Shown piece by piece: positions 27,918-37,800 of a stretch of DNA of 64,000 bases (its first letter is position 1; the number at the start of each line of letters is the position of its first letter). Under the pieces are notes generated by a model that worked only from the letters and a program-made list of their open reading frames with translations, was not told where the DNA came from and ran no database searches. Source of the DNA: Myxococcales bacterium UBA1238. Lineage in GTDB: Bacteria; Myxococcota_A; Bradymonadia; UBA7976; UBA1532. The DNA lies in the NCBI GenBank assembly GCA_002309015.1, contig DBWM01000025.1, forward strand, positions 1 through 64,000, read 5' to 3'. Both the position numbers and the translations under genes were made by a program.

Positions 27918-28939
27918 AAGATTTTTGCGGCTGGGTTGAAGAGGAGCGCGTGCCTCTGTCGGTGCATTGGGATGTGACCTGGCAATGCGATTTGCGCTGT
28001 GCCCATTGCTACTTAACCGAGCGCGAAAACCGGGACCTCACCCTCGCTGAAGCTTCGGATTTGCTCGATCAACTGGCCGGGATGGGGACGATGACGCTGC
28101 TCTTAAGCGGCGGCGATCCCTTTGTGCGGCCGGACTTTTTGCAAATCGTGGAGATGGCACGCAAGCGCTGGTTTGAGGTGCGGATCATCACGAATGGGCT
28201 TCGGATCGACGATAACACCGCGGAATCTCTGGAAAAATTAGGTGTTCGCCAGATCTCTATGTCGCTCTATTCGGCCGATCCCCGGGAGCACGACGCTCTG
28301 ACGTTTAAACCCGGCAGCTTTGAGGCGGTGATGCGGGCTGCAAAGGCATTGAAGCGCGCGGGCCTGCCCATCTGTTTTAAGACCATCGTGACTCGGAAAA
28401 ATGCGCGTTGCTTTAAGCAACTTGCTGAAATTATAGAAGAATTTGATGCTTCGTGGGAGGTAACGCCTCTCGTCTTTCCGGCGCGTGACGGATCTTTTGG
28501 CCCTCTGGAACTTGCACTCGATGACGAGGCGCGAAAAGCGTTTTTTGCCTGGGATTTCGCTAGGTTAGGGTGGAAACCCGAAAGGCCGCTGCCGTTGGAT
28601 CCCAAAGCAGCTGTCTGCTCGGCCGGTCGTTCGAGCCTTTATGTGGCCCCCGATGGCGCTGTCTTCCCTTGTATCAACTGGAATCTCAGACTTGGGACGA
28701 TCCGCGAGGCGCCTTTAAAGGAGATTTGGAATTCACCCATGGCGCTTCAGGCCGCTCATGTGACGCGCGAGGATTGCCTTCAGACATGCAAAGATTGCAA
28801 CTATGTAAATTTATGCGATTTTTGCCCGGGAACGGCCGAACTTCTGACGGGAAAATGCGCTCAAAAAAACGATCCGGTATGCCAGAATGCGCGCTGCTGG
28901 TTTGAATCGGTCGAGGCGAGCCTGGCGCATGAAAAATGA
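27878..28939 (+). CDS. Radical SAM/SPASM peptide-modifying enzyme
   Basis: 353 aa. The radical SAM cluster motif C-x3-C-x2-C is at Cys37, Cys41 and Cys44 (CDLRCAHCY), and the SAM-binding GGDP at 78-81. The C-terminal third is a SPASM domain with Cys in SLYVAPDGAVFPC, CLQTCKDCNYVNLCDFC and a final C-x-x-x-C, enough for auxiliary iron-sulfur clusters. Such enzymes install C-C, thioether or other bonds on RiPP precursors, usually aided by a PqqD partner. AGGA lies about 8 nt before the ATG, within the 3' end of the HprK-like gene. The overlap at its 3' end with the S26 gene indicates one operon. Confidence 0.9.
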   Translation: MARCCFENDFKGLEDFCGWVEEERVPLSVHWDVTWQCDLRCAHCYLTERENRDLTLAEASDLLDQLAGMGTMTLLLSGGDPFVRPDFLQIVEMARKRWFEVRIITNGLRIDDNTAESLEKLGVRQISMSLYSADPREHDALTFKPGSFEAVMRAAKALKRAGLPICFKTIVTRKNARCFKQLAEIIEEFDASWEVTPLVFPARDGSFGPLELALDDEARKAFFAWDFARLGWKPERPLPLDPKAAVCSAGRSSLYVAPDGAVFPCINWNLRLGTIREAPLKEIWNSPMALQAAHVTREDCLQTCKDCNYVNLCDFCPGTAELLTGKCAQKNDPVCQNARCWFESVEASLAHEK

Positions 28940-29360
28940 CGGGGATCGAGCGCTCTTGTCGATGGTGCGAGAGGTTTTATGGCGTGGGGAATCCCTTTCG
29001 CTGATCGCGCGCGGGCAATCGATGTCGCCTCAAATCCGCGATGGCGACAGAGTATGGATTAAAGCCGTAAATCGTTTAAAAATCGGTGATCTGGCTGCTG
29101 TTTGCATCGGCGATCAGCTCGTGATTCACCGAGTCATCTGGCCCATTTGCTGGCAACCGGGGCAGCGCTTTTTGTTGAAAGGTGATCATCGAAGGTTTTG
29201 TGATGGCTGGTTCGGAGCGACTCAGTTTTTAGGGCGAATCGAACGCATTGAACGTCGGGGAAGGCCTGTGCATTTTTATTGGTCAGGACTTTTATTATCT
29301 TTGGTGCGAAGCCTCGCGATGCATTTAAAGGAAGCGCAAAACAGAGCTTCGGATGCCTGA
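28929..29360 (+). CDS. S24/S26-family peptidase (signal-peptidase-like)
   Basis: 143 aa, the short form. The catalytic Ser31 in GQSMSP and Lys84 in LLKGDH form the Ser/Lys dyad of family S26. The C-terminal hydrophobic helix WSGLLLSLVRSLAMHL (about 119-134) could anchor it to the membrane. The ATG overlaps the radical SAM stop by 11 nt. Small S26 peptidases recur beside PqqD/HprK-like genes; leader removal or processing of an exported peptide is the simplest role, but this is an inference. Confidence 0.8.
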   Translation: MKNDGDRALLSMVREVLWRGESLSLIARGQSMSPQIRDGDRVWIKAVNRLKIGDLAAVCIGDQLVIHRVIWPICWQPGQRFLLKGDHRRFCDGWFGATQFLGRIERIERRGRPVHFYWSGLLLSLVRSLAMHLKEAQNRASDA

Positions 29361-29477
29361 CTTCAGTCTTCGCTCAATTTTTGTATCTATATGAAAATAC
29401 AGGGGGTTTAAAACCAAAACAGTCGGTTACCCGACAAAACTTGGCTTTGTTGTCAACTCGGGCCATCATAAAACGCT

Positions 29478-30992
<1,515 letters not shown>

Positions 30993-30997
30993 CGCCT

Positions 30998-31474
30998 TTA
31001 GTGGCTTCGGTTTTCCTGGCCGGTGAGCAGGGCGGTGAGCTCCTGGTAGGCGACGTTGTATTCCTGGGCCTGTTTTTGGGCGCGCGCCTCGGCCTGGGGA
31101 TCCTGGGCAAAGCGATCGGGGTGGCATTGGCGCATCTTTTCACGCCAGGCCGCCTTCACTTCATCGATGCTGGCGCCGGGTTTTAAGCCAAAGAGCGCGT
31201 AGTATTTCTGGGCCGAATGGGCGCGCTTGATCTGGCGATGGGATTTGTGAACCCGATCCTCCGCCTGCCGAAACGCCGCATCCAGGCTTTCTTCGAGAGC
31301 ATCGAGCGCGGCCTCGATTTTCGATTGTGCGTTGTCCCATTTGGACTTAGCCGCTTCAAAATAGCTGCGCAGCCGCTCGTTTTTGAGCCCGGATTCAAAG
31401 GCGGCCTGGGCCAGCGCTTTGCCGGTTTGCTGGACGCTATTGCCTACAGCTTTGATGCGTTCCATCCATTTCAT
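30998..31474 (-). CDS. Small J-domain protein
   Basis: 158 aa. Helices 1-100 are Ala/Lys/Glu-rich. The C-terminal J domain (about 95-150) has YYALFGLKPGAS and the key HPD tripeptide in CHPDRF, so it can stimulate an Hsp70. The ATG at 31474 has a perfect AAGGAG 7 nt upstream; the longer frame to 31633 was rejected. It overlaps the upstream acyltransferase gene by 38 bp. It lacks the G/F and zinc domains of DnaJ, so it is a class III J protein. Confidence 0.85.
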   Translation of the reverse strand: MKWMERIKAVGNSVQQTGKALAQAAFESGLKNERLRSYFEAAKSKWDNAQSKIEAALDALEESLDAAFRQAEDRVHKSHRQIKRAHSAQKYYALFGLKPGASIDEVKAAWREKMRQCHPDRFAQDPQAEARAQKQAQEYNVAYQELTALLTGQENRSH

Positions 31475-32057
31475 TCGTGATCTCCTTGAGTTGAAGGCCT
31501 GAACGCTGGTAGCGCCGGCCGCAGATGCATTGGGCGGTTTCTTCCGTCTGTGGATCGATGCCGAGCTTGAGGACTTCGCCGCAATAACAACAAAATCCGT
31601 GTAATCTTGCGGGGTTACCGTAATAGAGTCCATAGGGAATGGCGTCGTGCGTCATCACGGATCCCGCGCCGATCATCGCGTAGGCGCCGATTTGATGTCC
31701 GCAGAGGATCGTCGCGTTGGCGCCGATGCTCGCCCCCCGGCAGACACGCGTCTCTAAATACTGGCCTCGTCTGGGAAAATGGCTCCTTGGGGTGAGAATG
31801 TTGGTGAACACCATCGAGGGGCCGCAAAAGACGTCATCTTCGAGGATCACGCCCGAGTAAATCGAGACGTTGTTTTGGATTTTGACGTTGTTGCCGATTT
31901 GAACCCCGCGCTCGACCACCACGTTCTGGCCCAGATTGCAGCGCTCGCCGATGGTTGCGGGGCCTAAGATCTTGCAAAAATGCCAGATTTTGCTGTCTGC
32001 GCCGATTTGAACATCGCCTTCGATGACGGCGGTGGGGTGAATCCAGAAATCGCTCAC
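31437..32057 (-). CDS. Left-handed beta-helix acyltransferase (WbpD/WlbB-like)
   Basis: 206 aa. Hexapeptide repeats of the [LIV]-G-x-x-x-x type run from about 10 to 150 (IGADSKIW, IGERCNLG, VQIGNNVKI, VILEDDVF, GASIGANATI, IGAYAMIGAG). It most resembles acetyltransferases for 3-amino sugars of surface polysaccharides. A C-terminal C-x-x-C ... C-x-C set (about 160-183) looks like a zinc ribbon. The ATG overlaps the PBP1A stop (ATGA), giving a three-gene operon PBP1A-acyltransferase-J protein. Donor and acceptor are not readable from sequence. Confidence 0.85.
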   Translation of the reverse strand: MSDFWIHPTAVIEGDVQIGADSKIWHFCKILGPATIGERCNLGQNVVVERGVQIGNNVKIQNNVSIYSGVILEDDVFCGPSMVFTNILTPRSHFPRRGQYLETRVCRGASIGANATILCGHQIGAYAMIGAGSVMTHDAIPYGLYYGNPARLHGFCCYCGEVLKLGIDPQTEETAQCICGRRYQRSGLQLKEITNEMDGTHQSCRQ

Positions 32058-34723
32058 GGTGCATCCTCGTCGGTTTCACCTTCATCGGGAACGGCCTGCA
32101 AATCGCCTTCGGGTTTCTCTTCAGGCTTTGGAGGCTCTTCGGGCTTTTCTTCAGGCTTTGGAGGCTCTTCGGGTTTCTCTTCAGGCTTTGGAGGCTCTTC
32201 GGGTGTCCCTTCGGGTAAAGTCTCAGCATCTACTTGATTTTCAAGATCTTTTTCGGGGGCTGGCTCCACATAGACGGGGGCTACGGGCTTTAAATCCTCG
32301 GGCAGTTCGGCCGGTTCAATTTTGGGGATGAACATTTCAAAAGGCGCTGCGGGATCGGCGGTCGGCGCTTCCTGCTTCAAAAAGTTTTCAGCGTCGGTTT
32401 CGCCTTCGGGCAGCACAAACTCGGTGGGCTCGGTGCCCGTCAGAAAATACTCATCCACGCCGCCTTGCTCTGTTCGCCGGCCGGATTCCGGATCGATCTT
32501 CAGCTGAATCACGCCGTCGGGCATGGGCGGCCAGTTTTCTCCTTCTTTTTCGGCTGATTGCAAATATTGAAGGGCGATGGGCACCGCAGCTCCGCCGCCG
32601 CTTTCCTTTTTGCCCAGGCTTTTCGGCTGATCAAATCCGAGCCAAATCGAGAGCGTAACGTCAGGGAGCAGGCCCACGAACCAGGCGTCCCGCGCATCGT
32701 TGCTGGTGCCGGTCTTGCCCACCAGATATCGCGGAAATGCCTTTAATTTTTGAGCACTTCCTTCGGTGACGACGGAGCGCATCACCTCGCGCAAAAGCCA
32801 GACTTCGTCTTCGGGCAGCGGATCGGGGAGTTCGACGGGCTCCTCTTCGGGCAGATCTTCCAGTAAACTCTGGGGTAAGTTCTCGATTTTATTAATGAAT
32901 ACTGGCGGCTGGTATTGGCCTCCAGAGGCCAGGGTGGCGTAGGCGTTGGTGATCTCGAGAGGGGTCACTTCGCTCGCTCCGAGGGCGAGGGTCAGGCTGT
33001 CGGTGAGGGGCGACTGGATGCCGGCGCGGCGGGCAAAAGACTGGACGCTTTCGATGCCGACGTCGCTTGCGAGCTTGATCGAGATGCTGTTGACCGAGTT
33101 TGCGAGGGCTTTGCGCAGGGAGATGGGGCCAGTGAATTTTTTGGTGTAGTTTTGTGGGGTCCACCATTGGCCCTGGTACATGCGCCAGGTTTCGGGGGCG
33201 TCGATGAGCGTGCTTGCGGGGGTAAACCGGTGGGATTCAAAGGCGGCGCCCCAGACGAAGGGTTTGAACAGGCTGCCGGGCTGCCTGCGGGCCGAAGAAG
33301 CGCGGTTAAACGGGGCATCTCGGTAGCTGTAACCCCCTACCATTGCAAGGACTTTTCGCGTTTTGGGCTCGATGACCACGAGGGATCCCTGAGGGGCGTT
33401 GGAGATCACCGCCTGCATCACTTCAGGATGCCTGGGGCCGTCTTCGCGAATCAAAAGCGCCATTAAATCGCCGGGTTTGAGTTCGAGCGGCTTTTTACCC
33501 TGCTGAAACCGCCTGATGGATTCGGCGCTCACCTGCGCCCGCCCGATGGCGAGATCAAAAAAGAGATGGCCGTCCTTTTCGGATTCAAAGCGGCCGATCA
33601 CCGACTGGCCGAGCGCAGGTGCCTGATCTTTAAGCTTTTTTCTGCGTTGCGCGTGCCATTTTTCGAGCTCGTCGTCATCGATGTGACCCGTGGGACGACC
33701 GTAAGCGTGGCGCTGATCGAGCTGCTCCAGCCCCTTTTGAAGCGCTTCCACTGCGGCCTTCTGGCGAACCGGATCGAGCGATGTGTGTATGCGTAACCCG
33801 CCGCGCATCAAGGCTTCCCGGCCATAGCGCCTTTCGACTTCAGAGCGCACGCGATTCACAAACCAGCCGACCTCGGGCGTCTCGATTTGAGGTATGGGCG
33901 CCAGATTGAGCGGCGCTTTTTGGGCTTCGGCAATTTCTTCTGGAGTTGCGAAATGATGCTTCTCCATCTGTTCCAGCACGTACGCGCGGCGTCGCAATGC
34001 GGCTTCGGGATGCCTTCGTGGCGTGAGGTTTTCGGGCGACTGAATGATCCCCGCAATCAGGGCGGCTTCCGGTAACTCCAAATCTGACGCGGATTTTCCA
34101 AAATAATACCGCGCGGCTTCTTCCACACCGTAGCGACCGTGCCCCAAATAAATCATGTTTAAATAAATCGTGAGGATGTCGTTTTTGGTGAGGTAGGTTT
34201 CGAGCTTTCGGGCCAGAATTTGCTCGCGCAGCTTGCGCGCCAGGGTTTTTTCGGACGAGAGCAGCAGATTCTTCACCGTTTGCTGGGTGATCGTGCTGGC
34301 GCCGCTGGTGAATCGGCCTTTTTTGAGCGCATCTTTGATCGCGCGCAGCATGCCCCAGTAATCGAGGCCTTCGTGGTGATAAAAATCGGCGTCTTCGGCG
34401 GCTAACACCGCGTTTTGAAAGGTCTTTGAGATTTTATCGAGGGGGACGATCGTGCGGCGTCCCTCATCTTCAAAAGCTTCGCCGATGATCGTGCCGTCGG
34501 CCGCATAAATGCGCGACATCTGCGGCGGCTGGTAATCTTCAACGGCGCGAATATCGGGAAGATCTTTGGAAAAATAAAAATAGAGCCCAATGAGCAGCGC
34601 CAGGCCCGCAAGCGCAAACCCAAGGCCCAAAAAGAAGCAGGCTTTAAAAAAGCGCCAGAATTTTGAACGCTTAGGCGCTTGTGGCTGGGAGGAAGAAGGC
34701 CTTTCTTCGCTGGGAGAAGTCAT
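32054..34723 (-). CDS. mrcA: Class A penicillin-binding protein 1A
   Basis: 889 aa, bifunctional peptidoglycan glycosyltransferase/transpeptidase. A cytoplasmic tail and a TM helix (about 27-50) anchor it. The GT51 domain has catalytic Glu110 in AAEDADFYHHEG and the GASTITQQ motif. The transpeptidase domain has GSLFK (active Ser), NSVN and VGKTGTSND. The C-terminal 110 residues are an unusual Pro/Glu/Lys-rich tail. The ATG at 34723 has AGGAA 7 nt upstream. The frame runs on upstream to 35473, but that part is antisense to the zinc-ribbon/TPR gene and has no PBP features. Confidence 0.93.
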   Translation of the reverse strand: MTSPSEERPSSSQPQAPKRSKFWRFFKACFFLGLGFALAGLALLIGLYFYFSKDLPDIRAVEDYQPPQMSRIYAADGTIIGEAFEDEGRRTIVPLDKISKTFQNAVLAAEDADFYHHEGLDYWGMLRAIKDALKKGRFTSGASTITQQTVKNLLLSSEKTLARKLREQILARKLETYLTKNDILTIYLNMIYLGHGRYGVEEAARYYFGKSASDLELPEAALIAGIIQSPENLTPRRHPEAALRRRAYVLEQMEKHHFATPEEIAEAQKAPLNLAPIPQIETPEVGWFVNRVRSEVERRYGREALMRGGLRIHTSLDPVRQKAAVEALQKGLEQLDQRHAYGRPTGHIDDDELEKWHAQRRKKLKDQAPALGQSVIGRFESEKDGHLFFDLAIGRAQVSAESIRRFQQGKKPLELKPGDLMALLIREDGPRHPEVMQAVISNAPQGSLVVIEPKTRKVLAMVGGYSYRDAPFNRASSARRQPGSLFKPFVWGAAFESHRFTPASTLIDAPETWRMYQGQWWTPQNYTKKFTGPISLRKALANSVNSISIKLASDVGIESVQSFARRAGIQSPLTDSLTLALGASEVTPLEITNAYATLASGGQYQPPVFINKIENLPQSLLEDLPEEEPVELPDPLPEDEVWLLREVMRSVVTEGSAQKLKAFPRYLVGKTGTSNDARDAWFVGLLPDVTLSIWLGFDQPKSLGKKESGGGAAVPIALQYLQSAEKEGENWPPMPDGVIQLKIDPESGRRTEQGGVDEYFLTGTEPTEFVLPEGETDAENFLKQEAPTADPAAPFEMFIPKIEPAELPEDLKPVAPVYVEPAPEKDLENQVDAETLPEGTPEEPPKPEEKPEEPPKPEEKPEEPPKPEEKPEGDLQAVPDEGETDEDAP
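32111..32200 (-). repeat. 30-bp tandem repeat in the PBP1A tail
   Basis: Three near-identical 30-bp units (32111-32140, 32141-32170, 32171-32200) encode the decapeptide EEPPKPEEKP. The tail is probably an extended periplasmic spacer and the repeat number may vary between strains. Confidence 0.8.
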
Positions 34724-34749
34724 CGCGTTTCCTACGAAAAATTCGCCGC

Positions 34750-34778
34750 AAACTATCGAAAGCGCGGCCGCTTGTCGA
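34750..34778 (-). promoter_or_regulatory. Candidate PBP1A promoter
   Basis: On the minus strand TCGACA (34778-34773), a 17-bp spacer and TAGTTT (34755-34750) lie about 25 bp upstream of the ATG at 34723. Both boxes are imperfect. Confidence 0.35.
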
Positions 34779-34818
34779 GAGCAACCGGGATGTCGCGCAT
34801 TTAAAGACCAAAGCTGTG

Positions 34819-34846
34819 TTGCGGTCTGTTCAGGCGGTGATAGGAT
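34819..34846 (+). promoter_or_regulatory. Candidate promoter for the zinc-ribbon/GYF/TPR gene
   Basis: TTGCGG (34819-34824), a 16-bp spacer and TAGGAT (34841-34846), about 50 bp before the ATG. Confidence 0.4.
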
Positions 34847-34897
34847 GCAGAGATTCCATGAATATGGCCCGTTTTGCAGTTTGAAAGGATGTGAGCG

Positions 34898-37800
34898 ATG
34901 AAAATGACCTGCCCTAAATGCGGCGCTGAATACAACATCAGCGATGCGCAAATCCCTCCGGGCGGTTTGCAAATCAAATGCCGCAAATGTTTGAGCAGTT
35001 TCATGGCTCAGTCGGGGGGCCGTGCTGTGGCGCTCTCGATGGGTTCTGTGCAGGGCATGCCTCAAACGCCGCTGCCCACTTCGGTGCCACCCGAATATTT
35101 GAATGCGTCTGAACCCCTGCTGGCGGCCGATGTGCCCGATGACGCAAGCGCGCTGGAAAACCCGCAGCTGCCCGCCGGAACGTATTATCTGACGCTCGCG
35201 GCCGGGCATGTGGTGGGGCCTTTGGATTTGTCGGCCATTCAGCAGATGTTGCGCGAAGGGCGTCTGAATGGCAGCGAGCGCGTCAGCTCCGATCGCGTGC
35301 ATTGGTTGCCCGCAAAGAGTTTTCCGGATTTGGCGGCGATGTTTCAGAAGGCCGAGGAGCAAACGCGACTGGCGGCGCAGTCGGTCTTTACTCCGAAGGC
35401 GCCCGACAATGGACGCCTGAGCCATTTGGCCAGCTTCGAGTTGGGCGATTCGCTGCCGAATCTTTCGCTGCACAGCATCGATGCACCGCCACCGAACGAT
35501 AATTTTGACTTTGATTTCGGGGACTTACCCGTACCTAAGGCTGCATCGGAGCAACCGAAGGCGCCTCTGCCTGCAAAACCGTTTGCGCCTCCGCTTCATT
35601 CGCCGATTCAGGCACAACAGCCGCCCAGGATTCCCCCTCAAAATGCGCAGCCCAAACCTTCCAAAAATGAGCAAGCGGCCAGTTTCTTTGATGATCTGGA
35701 CGATTTGCCGGCTCCGGCTGCGGCTCCGCCTGTGCCGGTTTTTGACGATCTGCCCGCGCCTCTCGATTTTGATTTGCCCGGTTTGCCGAATGAGCCCGAT
35801 CTCCTGGCGGATCCCGCGCTGAATGCCGGTCGGCCGATGACGGCTCAGGAATCGCTTGAGCCGATCGAGCTCGACTTGCCAGGGCCTGCGGTGCCCCGTG
35901 ATTTGCCAGGGCCTGCCATGCCCAGAGATTTGCCGGGTCAGGCTTTACCTCGCGATTTGCCAGGGCCTGCCGCTCCGAATCTGCCCGGTCGGGCGATGCC
36001 CCGCGATTTGCCCGGTCGGGCGATGCCGCCGAATTTGCCGGGGCAACCCATGGCGCCCAATCTGCCTGGACATGCGATTCCACAGAACCTGCCGGGTCAG
36101 CCGTTAGCGCCCAACCTGCCAGAGCCTTTGGATCTTGAAAACGCGTTGCGTCAGGGGCCCGAGATGCCGCCCGTAGCGCCTGAGAAGATCGAATTGGCAC
36201 TGGATCTCAATCAAACTCCGGCTTTGGATGCAGAAAAGCCTTCAGATTCGGGGAGTTCTGCGCGTTACAGGGGACGCTTTTCACAGACCGACCTGCCTGA
36301 ATTTGCCCCGGGAAACAGCGCGGAAGAGGTGCGTTCAGCGGCCATGCTGATGGCGCAAAGCCGCGAACAAAAAAGGAAATTACTGTTTGCAGTGATCGGC
36401 GTGGTGGTCATCGTGTTGGGTCTCGGCGCATTTTTGATTGTGCAGCTGAACAACAATGAAGGTAACCCTCAGTCCACCTCCACGCATCTTGCGGCGAACA
36501 CCGAACATCAACAGCCGCAACCGGCTGAAAATACACAAAAAGGGGATCCATCCCACCAGGAACCGGCATCCACAGAGGCATCAGACGGGCGAAAGAATGA
36601 TGATGCGTCTGTGGCTTCAGGCGATGCGGCCCAGGCCGATGAGGGTCAAACAGAGGATGGAGGGCAGCCCGATACTTTGCCTACTGCCAAGGAAACCCTG
36701 GCTGAAATCGCCGGTTATCGCGAGCGCATCAGCCGGCTTGAGCTCAAACAGTCGCTTTCTGAAGTTGAAAATATCGAGTTGATCACACTTTATGCGTTCG
36801 GTGCATTGGAATACAGCGGCAACAAAGCCTGGGCTCAAAAGGCGCAGGAGATGGCGCTCAAGCTGAAAGATGAGCCAGCTGAAGGAGCGGAGCTTGCAAA
36901 ACTGGCAGCGGCTTTGACTCAGGGCGAGTCGATGGATGCGGCGCTGGCCTATGGTGCGGCCCATGAATCGGATGCTCAGGCGCAATATCTGGCCGGTCAC
37001 GCCCATCTCATTTCGCATGATTATGAGCAGGCGTTTAAGGCGTTCGCGCGGGCTGTCTCTCTCGATGAAAATCTGTTGCCCGCTGCTCGCATGGAAGGGG
37101 ATTTGGCTTTGCGGCTGGGCCATTTGGAGGACGCTCGCAAGATCGTTGAAACGCTTTATACCAAGGCGTCTGGAGCTCCTGCGGTGGTCACTGCGTTGGC
37201 TCAGATAGAAGTGGCTCAGGGCAATCAGGAGCGCGCTTTAAAGTTGCTGTCTCAGGTTTTGGGACTGGAATCCAGGCGCCTTTCTCCTCAGGAGCGTTCA
37301 AAAGCGTTGCTGACGCGGGCGCGGATTTCGTTTGATGCTCAGCGCGATGAGGAAGGGATGGCCGATTTGGAAGGGGCGATTAAGGCCTGGCCTCAGAACA
37401 TGGAGGCGATCAATTTGTTGAGCGAGCGCCATTTTGCCAACAAACAATATGCAAAAGCGCTTGAACAATTTGAGGCTTTACGAAGCGCCAACTTTGATGG
37501 ACCTGAAATTACGATGCAGATCGCGCAATGCCATTTGGCCCTAGGGCGAGCCGATCGCGCGATAGACATTCTTGAAAAAGGGGTGCGGGACTTTGGTCAA
37601 AGCGCCAGTCCGGCTCAGCAGGCGGAATTAAAATCTGCATTGGGGGAAGTCTATTTAGAGCGCCATGAGCTGAAAAAAGCGATGGGTGTTTTTGATGATG
37701 CCCTGAGCGTCGATGCGCATTGCGAGCGCGCGCTTTTGGGGCATGCCATGGTTCTGGTGCGCGAAGCCAATTCGACCGCTGCGATCGCTTACCTGGAAAA

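Noticed and set aside
26970..29360. Lasso peptide cluster
   Set aside because: The leader motif and the kinase fit, but there is no asparagine-synthetase-like cyclase or transglutaminase-like leader protease; the radical SAM enzyme points to other chemistry.
34724..35473. N-terminal extension of the PBP1A frame
   Set aside because: It is antisense to the zinc-ribbon/GYF gene, Arg/His-rich like a shadow, and the Shine-Dalgarno and TM helix fit the ATG at 34723.
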